From positions 1 through 26,591 of the IMG/VR virus record IMGVR_UViG_3300042549_001975: 26,591 nucleotides of DNA. One strand, written 5' to 3'. This DNA comes from a virus. Shown one piece after another: positions 19,180 to 26,496 of this stretch (the first letter of the stretch is position 1; each line of letters opens with the position of its first letter). The notes under the pieces were generated by a model that saw only the letters and a list, made by a program, of their open reading frames with translations, did no database searches and was not told the DNA's origin. The position numbers and the translations under genes are program-made.

Positions 19180-19376
19180 ACAGGTTTGAGGCGTGGGAAG
19201 CGCACAACCTGGCCAAGTTTGCCCAAGACGCCGCAGCCCGGCTGCTTGAGCAAGAAGAGCTGATCGAGAGTCTGCAAGCAGACTTGAAGGCGGCTATCCG
19301 TGCCTATCGGCACTTAGTAATCGAAGGAGCAAACCGTGAACAAAACTATGCCGTGGGTCCCCGTAGGGCATCCTGA
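19176..19376 (+). CDS. Small coiled-coil phage protein, 66 aa
   Basis: The product is almost entirely helical: F-E-A-W-E-A-H-N-L-A-K-F-A-Q-D-A-A-A-R-L-L-E, then E-E-L-I-E-S-L-Q-A-D-L-K-A-A-I-R-A-Y. It probably forms a coiled coil. The C-terminal 13 codons overlap the start of the next gene by 41 nt in another frame, so the end is the least certain part. The start is fixed by the ATGA overlap with the previous gene. Confidence 0.65.
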   Translation: MNRFEAWEAHNLAKFAQDAAARLLEQEELIESLQADLKAAIRAYRHLVIEGANREQNYAVGPRRAS

Positions 19377-19512
19377 TTTCAAATGGAGCAGTGGCTCTGA
19401 TGTGCAGGCGTTGTGGCGCAAGTACGGCTGGGCACCGCCCAGCGAGAAGATCACGCCGCCGCCAGTGATCAATAAAGAGCCAGCGTGGATAACGCTCAGG
19501 AGGCTGAAATGA
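19336..19512 (+). CDS. Small phage protein, 58 aa, GTG start
   Basis: Begins at GTG 19336 with AAGGAG 6 nt upstream (an ATG four codons on is an alternative). The product has W-V-P-V-G-H-P-D-F-K-W-S-S-G-S-D-V-Q-A-L-W-R-K-Y-G-W and a Pro-rich middle. It ends with a basic strand (W-I-T-L-R-R-L-K). Five Trp in 58 residues is unusual. The stop overlaps the next ATG (ATGA). Function unknown; the good RBS and coupling support translation. Confidence 0.65.
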   Translation: MNKTMPWVPVGHPDFKWSSGSDVQALWRKYGWAPPSEKITPPPVINKEPAWITLRRLK

Positions 19513-19664
19513 CCCAAGCCCAAAAAGTATTTGAAGCCTTGATGCGCTCTAAAGGGCACACCGACTTCAACATGAACGTCAATGGCAAGTACAGCGTTCC
19601 ATCACTCCAAACCCGCTGGTCGTACTTCCAACTCGGTTGGGAGATGAAGGCGGTGACACCATGA
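19509..19664 (+). CDS. Small conserved phage protein, 51 aa
   Basis: Reads V-F-E-A-L-M-R-S-K-G-H-T-D-F, then N-G-K-Y-S-V-P-S-L-Q-T-R-W-S-Y-F-Q-L-G-W-E-M-K. I recall this family from other phages of Gram-negative hosts, where it is short and unassigned. The R-W-x-Y-F-x-x-G-W end is characteristic. ATGA overlaps occur at both ends (19509-19512 and 19661-19664). Confidence 0.7.
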   Translation: MTQAQKVFEALMRSKGHTDFNMNVNGKYSVPSLQTRWSYFQLGWEMKAVTP

Positions 19665-19753
19665 CCGACTGCAAACACCGCTGGGAGCCTGTAGAAGGGC
19701 AGCCTTTGTACAAATGCGCCCGGTGCGGCGTTTTTCTGAGGATCATCAAATGA
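19661..19753 (+). CDS. 30-aa zinc-ribbon-like peptide
   Basis: A minimal metal-binding protein: C-K-H-R-W-E at the start and Y-K-C-A-R-C-G-V-F near the end, giving one Cys plus His and a C-x2-C. Such mini zinc ribbons (C-x-H-x-W...C-x2-C-G) are frequent in phage early regions. ATGA coupling on both sides is the main support for a gene this short. Function unknown. Confidence 0.62.
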   Translation: MTDCKHRWEPVEGQPLYKCARCGVFLRIIK

Positions 19754-20319
19754 CTGACAAAGAAGCATTGATTACACGGCTGCGTGAAGAAGCGACTCAC
19801 GCCTTGCACCACCAGACTATTGCGCTGCTGCTTGAAGCTGCACAAGCCCTTGCAGCACCTGTGCAGGAGCCTGTGGCGTGGATGGATGCATTGGGTGACA
19901 TCTATAAACATGAGCTTTGGCCTGACTGGAATCCGCCTCACACGTTCCTCTATGCCACCCCACCCGCAGCACAGCCAGCACCTGTGCCATGTTGCGGCAA
20001 ATACGAAACTTGCACTCAGGCTTGCACACCTCGCGGGAAATTTCTTGGGGCGCGTGAAGCCGCAGCACAGCCAGCACCTGTGCAGGAGCCTGTGGCAGAT
20101 AAGCTGATACAGCAATACATCACCGCACTTGTGGCAAATAAACCAGACGAAGCCGCCAACGCAACAAAGGCAATGGTTGATTACGTTTACACCACCCCAC
20201 CGCAGCGCCCGTGGTTAGACCTGACGGATGAGCAGATTAAAGCCATTGAAGCAATGGCGCTGACAAAAAATATGGCAATAGCAATGACGATGGCAGCACT
20301 CAAGGAGGTAAACACATGA
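19750..20319 (+). CDS. Mosaic cassette protein with A-P-V-Q-E-P-V-A repeats
   Basis: A 189-aa protein that looks like a chain of exchangeable segments. An N-terminal helix (L-I-T-R-L-R-E-E-A) is followed by A-P-V-Q-E-P-V-A-W-M-D, then T-P-P-A-A-Q-P-A-P-V. A cysteine cassette (C-C-G-K-Y-E-T-C-T-Q-A-C) comes next, then a second A-Q-P-A-P-V-Q-E-P-V-A. A helical part follows, and the end carries P-W-L-D-L-T-D-E-Q-I-K-A-I-E. The DNA holds exact repeats (see repeat entry). I recall such P-V-Q-E-P-V-A segments from phages of Comamonadaceae-like hosts. ATGA overlaps at both ends. Function unknown; the repeats suggest a linker-rich binding protein. Confidence 0.7.
   Translation: MTDKEALITRLREEATHALHHQTIALLLEAAQALAAPVQEPVAWMDALGDIYKHELWPDWNPPHTFLYATPPAAQPAPVPCCGKYETCTQACTPRGKFLGAREAAAQPAPVQEPVADKLIQQYITALVANKPDEAANATKAMVDYVYTTPPQRPWLDLTDEQIKAIEAMALTKNMAIAMTMAALKEVNT
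19854..20096 (+). repeat. Direct repeats inside mosaic gene
   Basis: A 24-bp exact repeat lies at 19854-19877 and 20073-20096. A 23-bp exact repeat lies at 19965-19987 and 20061-20083. Part of the second (18 bases, 19958-19975) also occurs at 15535-15552 in another gene. Recombination between copies would delete or insert in-frame cassettes: both spacings, 219 and 96, are multiples of three. Confidence 0.85.
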
Positions 20320-20573
20320 CCGCCAAAATCTACCGCGCCCCTGTCATCACTCTGGCGCTGACAGAGGCGCAAGTCGAAGTGATCATTGAGTCTGCACTTG
20401 CGGCCCTGCGCAAAGAGCATGACCGCATCCTAAAGCGTGAGGCTAAGAAGCTGGACAAGGCACTCGCGGCGGCCAAGGAAGCCGCCACAGACTACCAACG
20501 CACCCGCGCACTGGCACTCAAGGCCCAAGGCGAGATCAGAGATCTAAAACGCAAACTGAGGGAATACGAATGA
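20316..20573 (+). CDS. Coiled-coil phage protein, 85 aa
   Basis: A short beta-like N-terminus (Y-R-A-P-V-I-T-L-A-L-T-E-A-Q-V) precedes a long charged helix running from about residue 20 to the end. It is rich in Lys, Glu, Ala and Arg (R-K-E-H-D-R-I-L-K-R-E-A-K-K-L-D-K-A-L) and ends I-R-D-L-K-R-K-L-R-E-Y-E. It probably forms a coiled-coil dimer. AAGGAGG lies upstream of the ATG and the previous stop overlaps it. Function unknown. Confidence 0.7.
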   Translation: MTAKIYRAPVITLALTEAQVEVIIESALAALRKEHDRILKREAKKLDKALAAAKEAATDYQRTRALALKAQGEIRDLKRKLREYE

Positions 20574-20785
20574 ACTGCTGCAACGATTTTGGAGACTGCG
20601 ACCAAGGCCGGGATTGCCCGGTGCGTGTGGCTAAGTACAAACCCGTGATGCTGGCCGCTGAACCGCTGCCGCCAAGCGTCTGGCGTGAGCAGCTTAGATA
20701 CTTGGCCGAGTGGGCGCTGCTGGGCGTTGTCGGTGCAGTGTGGATAGCTTTTTTGTTGTTGCTATTTTGGAGCGTAACCAAATGA
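20570..20785 (+). CDS. Cys-rich small membrane protein, 71 aa
   Basis: The N-terminus has four cysteines within 16 residues (N-C-C-N-D-F-G-D-C-D-Q-G-R-D-C-P), enough for a metal site. A linker and a C-terminal membrane helix follow (about 47-68, A-L-L-G-V-V-G-A-V-W-I-A-F-L-L-L-L-F-W). This N-terminal pattern recurs in short phage proteins. It would place a metal-binding head at the cytoplasmic membrane. ATGA overlaps at both ends. Function unknown. Confidence 0.68.
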   Translation: MNCCNDFGDCDQGRDCPVRVAKYKPVMLAAEPLPPSVWREQLRYLAEWALLGVVGAVWIAFLLLLFWSVTK

Positions 20786-20961
20786 ACCCGTTTGAATGGA
20801 AGAAAGACCCGCGCCCGAGCATCTTTATGAAAGACGCCGCGTACCGGACCAAGGGCGTGGCAGCCAACACCGATTACAAGCTGTTTGGCATTTACTCTAG
20901 GGCCAAGCCCAGCGGCAAGCCCACGCTGAATAAGCATGAGCTGTCCAAGGGACGGCTCTGA
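20782..20961 (+). CDS. Small basic phage protein, last gene of early operon
   Basis: A 59-aa basic protein (F-E-W-K-K-D-P-R-P-S-I-F-M-K, then Y-K-L-F-G-I-Y-S-R-A-K-P and many Lys near the end). No membrane segment. A nucleic-acid-binding role would fit the charge but no motif is recognised. The start overlaps the previous stop (ATGA). Its stop is 3 nt from the stop of the oppositely oriented ejection gene. Confidence 0.65.
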   Translation: MNPFEWKKDPRPSIFMKDAAYRTKGVAANTDYKLFGIYSRAKPSGKPTLNKHELSKGRL

Positions 20962-20964
20962 GGC

Positions 20965-22836
20965 TTAATTGCCCAACATCCCAGTAGCAGACCCAACAGC
21001 CGCAGCGCCAGTTAAAAGACCCGTTTGCGGTCTTTGCGCTCTGCGGTTTAATTCCCGCAAGATGGTGGTCTGCTCTATTGGATCAACGGTAAACAGACGC
21101 TTTTGCAAAGCCTCAGACGTTTCGCCGCTGATTCCCTTTGCTCTTGAAAGCAGTGCTTGACCACCAGCTCGCAACATACTCAATGGGTCACCAGTAGCGG
21201 TTGCTTGAGCCAAAGAACCCAAGAGGTTTGCATCACCTTGAACGGACAGGTTTTCTGCTGTGCGTGAGCCGCCAAGGATTCTTTGCTTGGTTGCGCTTTG
21301 CTGACCCAAGCCTTTGACGTATTGAGAAAACTCAGTGTAGGAGGCTTGATCTGGAAAGGCATTTCGAAGCAACAGCTTTTGATTTTCTGACTTAAAGATT
21401 TGCTTGGTGAAGTCGCCGCCCTTGAAGTTGCCAATGCGGTTGTTAACGTCAGCCATTACACCCAAACGGAACGCCTCTTTTTCGTCAGGGTTGAGTTTTC
21501 TGATTTTTGAGACGGCTTCTGCTGGGTCAAGCCTTTGATAGTCTTCACCCATCTTGAAGGCGTTTTTAATGCGCTCTGCATCTGCAAACTCAGCGTTTGC
21601 TTTTGCGTATTGAGGGTTCAGTGACTTGATGAGATCGTTAAACTCGTTTTTGACCTTGACTACATCTCGGCCATAGCCTGAAATCTTTGTGGTCACGCTA
21701 TCGGTTTCAGCATCCACTACACGGTCAAGGCCGATCTTGATCTGGTGCAAGATGTCAGTTGGAACTGATTGCGCATTGCGGATGGCGCTTAGATCAGGCA
21801 ATGTGTTGCCATAAACGCCAGCACGTTTTACTGCTTCTTCATACGCTTTTTGGAAGACAGGACGGTCCACATACTTACGAAAAGGGGTTGCATCAACAGC
21901 AATTCGATAGGCGTCTGGGTATGCCTGGCTTGCAAGTCGTGATTGATTTGCGGTCAAAGCCTCAAGATACTCAAATCCATTGACGTTTCTAGCCAAGCCA
22001 GCTTTTTCAACCAATCCCTTCACAATATCGTTTGGCTGATCAATCATGCGATTGAGAAGGAACGACTCAGTGCGGCCTTTGGCTTTTGATTGCACAACGT
22101 ATGCGCTGTAAGCCAAGTCGTTAAGGCTTTTGCCCAAGTCAGCAATGACGGGGTTTGGAACGCCAATCCTGCGCAACTCATCCAGTGCTTGCTGCGCCTC
22201 TGTTGGTGTGAGATTGTCTTTCTTGAGATAGCTTGCCAGCATCTTTGATGCCGCTGTTGTTTGATCGCCAATGCCAGCAGAGTTCAGCACGTTCTTGATG
22301 AGTGTTCCAGCCTTGTCAACAACAATTGGCACGGAGCCACCAAGCAAACCGCCAAAGATGCCACCAAGAGCCGCCTCGGACCCGGCGTCTTTCTCTGCAA
22401 ATCCGTAGCCAGAAGCCGCGCCAGTTGCAGCGCCAATGGCTGTGCCACGGGCGACTTGTCCTGGCACGGTTTGACCTATGACCGCTGCTTGGGTGCTTGG
22501 TGCAAGTCGGCCAATCTGCTTGGCAGCACCAAGTGGAGCGATCAAGCTGCCACCGATCTCCAAACCTGTCTTGGTGATTGGCATGTCTTGGCCGAATTGC
22601 TTTTGCTGCTCACGCAACAGATTGCGCTGGCGCTCATACTCAGGCCCACTGATTGAGCCAGTGCGAACAGCCGCCTCAATCTCGTCCAAAGTGCCAAAGG
22701 TCAAGCCCTGACCAATTGAGCGAAGTGCCTCGGCTGGACCGGAGTAAGGAACACCAGGGCCAAGGACAGAAGTAAAGGCTTGTGGTTGGTTAGCCTGTGG
22801 CTGGTCAGCCAAAGGTGCATCTTGATAGTTTGCCAT
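20965..22836 (-). CDS. Putative internal virion / DNA-ejection protein C
   Basis: A 623-aa protein. The first 170 residues include G-P-A-E-A-L-R-S-I-G-Q-G-L-T-F-G-T-L-D-E-I-E-A-A and Gly/Ala-rich segments (G-T-A-I-G-A-A-T-G-A-A-S-G-Y-G, then G-G-I-F-G-G-L-L-G-G) that can insert into membranes. The rest is long and helical, ending in another Gly/Ala-rich tail (G-A-A-A-V-G-S-A-T-G-M-L-G-N). Third of three consecutive large genes of this character, it resembles the ejection-protein block of short-tailed phages, whose products leave the capsid first and build a channel across the envelope. The assignment is by layout and composition. The start overlaps the upstream stop (TAATG). Confidence 0.65.
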   Translation of the reverse strand: MANYQDAPLADQPQANQPQAFTSVLGPGVPYSGPAEALRSIGQGLTFGTLDEIEAAVRTGSISGPEYERQRNLLREQQKQFGQDMPITKTGLEIGGSLIAPLGAAKQIGRLAPSTQAAVIGQTVPGQVARGTAIGAATGAASGYGFAEKDAGSEAALGGIFGGLLGGSVPIVVDKAGTLIKNVLNSAGIGDQTTAASKMLASYLKKDNLTPTEAQQALDELRRIGVPNPVIADLGKSLNDLAYSAYVVQSKAKGRTESFLLNRMIDQPNDIVKGLVEKAGLARNVNGFEYLEALTANQSRLASQAYPDAYRIAVDATPFRKYVDRPVFQKAYEEAVKRAGVYGNTLPDLSAIRNAQSVPTDILHQIKIGLDRVVDAETDSVTTKISGYGRDVVKVKNEFNDLIKSLNPQYAKANAEFADAERIKNAFKMGEDYQRLDPAEAVSKIRKLNPDEKEAFRLGVMADVNNRIGNFKGGDFTKQIFKSENQKLLLRNAFPDQASYTEFSQYVKGLGQQSATKQRILGGSRTAENLSVQGDANLLGSLAQATATGDPLSMLRAGGQALLSRAKGISGETSEALQKRLFTVDPIEQTTILRELNRRAQRPQTGLLTGAAAVGSATGMLGN

Positions 22837-24425
22837 TATGGTTTCACCCTTCTCACGCCATCTGGATCAACAAAAACTGTGCCACTTGGGAATTTCGGAT
22901 TCTTCAAAAAGCTGTTGTATTCTGCTGGCGTAATGATTTGAACATCAAACCGAGGAACAGTAATAGGTTGAGGTGGCGGGGGAAAACCTGCATTGGTTCG
23001 GCGCTTGTCTACCGAACTTGCTGCATTTTCTGCACGTCGAGTGTTGATCTCAATCAAGCGTTTCATTGCAGAAGCAGCCGCCTCTTTTGATTCAGAACTT
23101 TTCAGTGCTTTGGCCTCTCGCACAGCATCACCTTCAGTTTGCGTTCCCTTATTCAGTCGCAAACTCTCGTTCACCAAGTTTTCCACAAATCGGTCATATT
23201 CTTCACGCGCCACCACATCAGGCGCACCAGAGCCGACAAGTTGACGCGCCCGAATACTGGCTCTGTCCTTGACTCCAAACTTAATCTCACCCGTTTTGAT
23301 TCTGTTGATGTATCCATACGCATCTGTGGCAATGTTGGTTGCTGCGCTTGCGGCAGAGAAGTCGGCCTCCTCCTCTTTTGCCAAATAAGAAGGCAGCGGT
23401 TTGTTCTTGCGTGCTTCTTCTTTAGCAGCCTCTTGTTGGCGCTTTATGTCTTGCTGAAACTGAATGTTCTGTGCTTGCAATGCTTGATTGCCTTGTTGAA
23501 TCAATAGAGCTTGCTGAGAGTTCTCAAGACCTTGCTGGCGCAACGATTGCATGATGGCTTGGTTGTCTTTAATCTGCTGCTGATTCTGCTCAAATTGCTG
23601 AACACGCTGCGTCATATCAGCCAACTCTTTGACTTTTGCATCAGCCTTTTCAGGGTCAAGAACTCCGCTTGCAAAACTCTTTGAGTATTGCTGTGCAAGT
23701 GTTTGAACATTTTTGGGAATGGTTGCATCAGCAATGAAAGTAGAAAATGGGTTCTCCTCACGCATTGAAGATGCACCAAGTTTTCGCAATGCTGGCAGCA
23801 AGTTGGCTTGCTCTGTGATGGCTGCTCGCCCCTCTGGGGATTGCATGAGTTGAGGCAAGACAGGATTGATATTAAAAGACGCTGGACGAGCTGGGATTGC
23901 CACTGGCTGGCCCTGCTCATCCACCTCAACAAATTGCTGTTGCTCTAGCGTAGCAGGCCGATATGCGCCTTGCAACAGAGATTGAGCCTGTTGCGTCCGA
24001 GCCTGGGACTCCATCGCAATTCGTCGTTTTGTTGCTGCATCTTGACGCGCAAGTTCTTGGTCTTGACGAATCAGCGAGAGCTGCTGCGCTTTGTCTCTTT
24101 CCATTTGCAGCATCAAAGCGCCTTGACCATCGCCACCTCGTCGCAGCATCTCAATGCCGCTGTCAAAGGTGGACAAGTCGTTGGGGTTCAATTGCCCTGC
24201 GATCTGCTGACGCATCGTGACGCGCTGCAATTCAGGGTCTTGGCCACCGAGAGCGCCGCCGATCGCGCCGCCCAGCATGTTGGCCCCACGGCCAATGGCG
24301 TAGTTCGCCTGCTGGAAGGGTGTCAGTTGCGCGTATTGCAGCGCCTGGGCATCGGCACGCTGCTGTTGGGCCTGCTGGTAAGACTCCGGCGAAACGCCGA
24401 ACAAGGATTGCACAATTTCTGCCAT
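22836..24425 (-). CDS. Putative internal virion / DNA-ejection protein B
   Basis: A 529-aa protein, mostly long helices rich in Gln and Ala. The N-terminus (E-I-V-Q-S-L-F-G-V-S-P-E-S-Y-Q-Q-A-Q-Q-Q-R) is followed by a Gly-rich patch (M-L-G-G-A-I-G-G-A-L-G-G). The middle has extensive Gln-rich coiled coil (about 240-340). The last 40 residues are proline-rich (P-P-P-P-Q-P-I-T-V-P). This fits an internal virion protein packed in the capsid and released with DNA. It is coupled to the next gene by TAATG and separated by 10 nt from the gene before it. No lytic domain recognised. Confidence 0.65.
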   Translation of the reverse strand: MAEIVQSLFGVSPESYQQAQQQRADAQALQYAQLTPFQQANYAIGRGANMLGGAIGGALGGQDPELQRVTMRQQIAGQLNPNDLSTFDSGIEMLRRGGDGQGALMLQMERDKAQQLSLIRQDQELARQDAATKRRIAMESQARTQQAQSLLQGAYRPATLEQQQFVEVDEQGQPVAIPARPASFNINPVLPQLMQSPEGRAAITEQANLLPALRKLGASSMREENPFSTFIADATIPKNVQTLAQQYSKSFASGVLDPEKADAKVKELADMTQRVQQFEQNQQQIKDNQAIMQSLRQQGLENSQQALLIQQGNQALQAQNIQFQQDIKRQQEAAKEEARKNKPLPSYLAKEEEADFSAASAATNIATDAYGYINRIKTGEIKFGVKDRASIRARQLVGSGAPDVVAREEYDRFVENLVNESLRLNKGTQTEGDAVREAKALKSSESKEAAASAMKRLIEINTRRAENAASSVDKRRTNAGFPPPPQPITVPRFDVQIITPAEYNSFLKNPKFPSGTVFVDPDGVRRVKP

Positions 24426-24435
24426 GTCTTACTCC

Positions 24436-25488
24436 TTAGATGAACGCGCCGATGTCTTGGTTGCCGTAGGCTAGGCCAGTACCAAAACCAGAGCCACCAA
24501 GGGCCGTCTGCGAGAATCCAGCTTGCCCACCACCGCCAAACTGATTGGCCAGGCCAGACGTGAACGCCCTGTTCTGGCTCAGACCCGTCAGGGCCGTGGC
24601 AAACGGGTTGTAGGCGTTAGCCGCATACTGGCTCTGCGCCGCGCCCATACCGCCTTGCAAGAGCGCCTGAGCGCCTGTTGGGTTGGCCATACGACCACCC
24701 AACTGAGCGCCGATGTCCAGCGGTGCTTGGCCCAACGTCTCTAAACCAGTTGCACCTTGCAGGTACGCTTGGTACGGGCCCAGAGCCGCAGCCTGGCCGC
24801 CGTAGCCTTGCGTGAGTAGATTGCCACCAGTGCCGAACAGACCCGCACCGAACGCTGTCTGTTGTTGCCCGGCCTGCATGGCGTTGGCTGCCAGCGCAGC
24901 GTCTTGCTGGGCCAAAGCGTTGTAGTACGCCTCCATCTCGGGGTTGGCAGCACCAAGACCCGCAGCACCGCTTGGACGAGCGCCTGTCGCGCCGACCGAC
25001 AACCCGCCACGGCCAGTCTGGAACAATTGGTTCTGGAGCTGCGCAAACTGGCGCTCACGGCTTGGGGCCAGCAAGTTCTGCTGCCCGGCCATGTACTGCT
25101 GCGCGGCCTCTTGAGGCGACTGCGCCAAGTACTGCTGGCCGAGGCCGAACAGACCTTGAGCCGCTTGGCCCAAAGGCGCGAACTGTTGCTGCGCTGCCTC
25201 GGCTTGCGTCAGCCCACCACCTGCCAGACCTAAGAAGCGGTCTTGCATGGCCCGCAGTTGTGGGTCTAGCGTGTAGCCCGCGCCTGTGACGCGGCCAGTT
25301 GTTGGGTCGGTCTGGAACTGCGACGTGCCAAAGCGCGTTGTGATACCGACCGGGCGAAAGCGGGCTTCTTCAGCCGCGAGTCGTGCGGCCTCAGTCTGCC
25401 CTCTTGCTTGCGCGTTGGCCGCGTCTTCTGCGGACTCACCGCCCAAGAAGCCGCCGAGAAGACTTGCGCCTGCTGCGAAAAATGGCAT
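24436..25488 (-). CDS. Putative internal virion / DNA-ejection protein A, Gly/Gln/Ala-rich
   Basis: A 350-aa protein. It starts P-F-F-A-A-G-A-S-L-L-G-G-F-L-G-G, a membrane-active-looking segment. Then F-R-P-V-G-I-T-T-R-F-G-T-S-Q-F and a Y-T-L-D-P-Q-L motif precede a long low-complexity Gln/Ala/Gly region with repeated L-F-G-x-G, A-Q-Q-Q and G-A-G patterns. Such proteins often precede the other ejection proteins in podophages. I chose ATG 25488 with GGAG 6 nt upstream; a TTG at 25500 lies in frame but overlaps the cupin gene and is less likely. Confidence 0.62.
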   Translation of the reverse strand: MPFFAAGASLLGGFLGGESAEDAANAQARGQTEAARLAAEEARFRPVGITTRFGTSQFQTDPTTGRVTGAGYTLDPQLRAMQDRFLGLAGGGLTQAEAAQQQFAPLGQAAQGLFGLGQQYLAQSPQEAAQQYMAGQQNLLAPSRERQFAQLQNQLFQTGRGGLSVGATGARPSGAAGLGAANPEMEAYYNALAQQDAALAANAMQAGQQQTAFGAGLFGTGGNLLTQGYGGQAAALGPYQAYLQGATGLETLGQAPLDIGAQLGGRMANPTGAQALLQGGMGAAQSQYAANAYNPFATALTGLSQNRAFTSGLANQFGGGGQAGFSQTALGGSGFGTGLAYGNQDIGAFI

Positions 25489-25489
25489 A

Positions 25490-25783
25490 TCAAACTCCAA
25501 TCAAAACGTCGTCCACCTTTGACGGGTCTTTCTCGTCGGTGGCGTGAATACAAAACCAAACGCAATCCGTGATCGCCTTGACGCCGTGCGTCAAACCAGC
25601 CTTGATCTCAATGCAGGCTGGCGCTTCAACAATATCAATCTCCGTGCCGCGCAGCACCGCCACCTTGCCCTGGGCCAAGATCGACAGGTGGCTGAACTCA
25701 TGCGTGTGCTTCAGAATAGCTGTGCCTGCGGGGATAACCGCTTGCTTGGCGTACAGACCATCGCTGAAGTGGTGGGAGATCAT
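25490..25783 (-). CDS. Small cupin-domain protein in tail module
   Basis: A 97-aa single-domain cupin. Motif 1 is I-L-K-H-T-H-E-F-S-H-L-S-I-L-A-Q-G, with the H-x-H and the following E/H as metal ligands. The strand V-A-V-L-R-G-T-E follows, and motif 2 is A-G-L-T-H-G-V with the last His. The family binds metal and often a small organic acid or sugar. Here it lies between the collar fibre and the ejection proteins, so a virion or carbohydrate-related role is possible. ATG 25783 forms ATGA with the previous stop; a GTG at 25798 would add five residues. Confidence 0.8.
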   Translation of the reverse strand: MISHHFSDGLYAKQAVIPAGTAILKHTHEFSHLSILAQGKVAVLRGTEIDIVEAPACIEIKAGLTHGVKAITDCVWFCIHATDEKDPSKVDDVLIGV

Positions 25784-26496
25784 GCTGTCCGTTTCCACAT
25801 CGCCACAGTGATGTACGGCTGGAGGTTAGCGTCAGTGGCGCTGGAGCCTGTGGAGTTAACCGTAGTGGAAGTTGATGTGCTTACCGAACCAGAAGGAGTA
25901 CCGCCAGACACGCTTGATGTAGAAATAGATGTAGGGGATTCAAGCACATTTCCAAATGAAGTCCCAGAACCTGCACCGCTAGTAGGACCGCCCACCGTAT
26001 GTGCGTGAGCAGCTAGTGGAGAACCTGTAAATGAAGAACTAGACGATGATGTGGCAGTATGGCTATGGGACACAACAATAGCATCTTTGCTACCGCCAGT
26101 TTCTTCTAATGTGTCGAATGAAACATCACTGCCATCCAAGCCAACCATGACTCTACCAGCGCCGAAGGCTGCCCAAGTGCCGAAGCCGAGCAACGTCGCC
26201 GGGTTGGTGGTCACACCAGCGTTGATATAGATGGAGCCTACTGGATACAAAGTTTGAAGCGCAGCTTGCACAAAAGCCGTAGTCGCAAGTTGTGTGCTGT
26301 TCGTGCCTGCCGAAGCTGTGGGCGCGGCGGGCGTTCCGGTAAACGTAGGCGACGCCAAGTCAGCCTTGGTCGCCACAGCCGTGGCGATGTTGTTGAACTC
26401 GGTGTCGATCTCCGTGCCCTTGACAATCTTCAGCGGATCGCCCGAAGTCAGCGCGTCTTTTGTCGCGAAGTTGGTGCTCTTGGTGTAATTGCTCAT
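25780..26496 (-). CDS. Tail fibre / tail-collar domain protein
   Basis: A 238-aa structural protein. Its N-terminus (K-G-T-E-I-D-T-E-F-N-N-I-A-T-A-V-A-T-K) is a common phage fibre attachment helix. A short linker (P-T-F-T-G-T-P-A-A-P) is followed by L-A-T-T-A-F-V-Q-A-A-L. The tail-collar part reads L-Y-P-V-G-S-I-Y-I-N-A, then L-L-G-F-G-T-W-A-A-F-G-A-G-R-V-M-V-G, G-G-S-K-D-A-I-V-V-S-H-S-H-T and the final L-Q-P-Y-I-T-V-A-M-W-K-R. The Ser/Thr/Gly-rich insert (about 150-215) replaces the usual variable loop. It probably forms trimers on the tail tip. The start overlaps the previous stop (ATGA). Confidence 0.86.
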   Translation of the reverse strand: MSNYTKSTNFATKDALTSGDPLKIVKGTEIDTEFNNIATAVATKADLASPTFTGTPAAPTASAGTNSTQLATTAFVQAALQTLYPVGSIYINAGVTTNPATLLGFGTWAAFGAGRVMVGLDGSDVSFDTLEETGGSKDAIVVSHSHTATSSSSSSFTGSPLAAHAHTVGGPTSGAGSGTSFGNVLESPTSISTSSVSGGTPSGSVSTSTSTTVNSTGSSATDANLQPYITVAMWKRTA

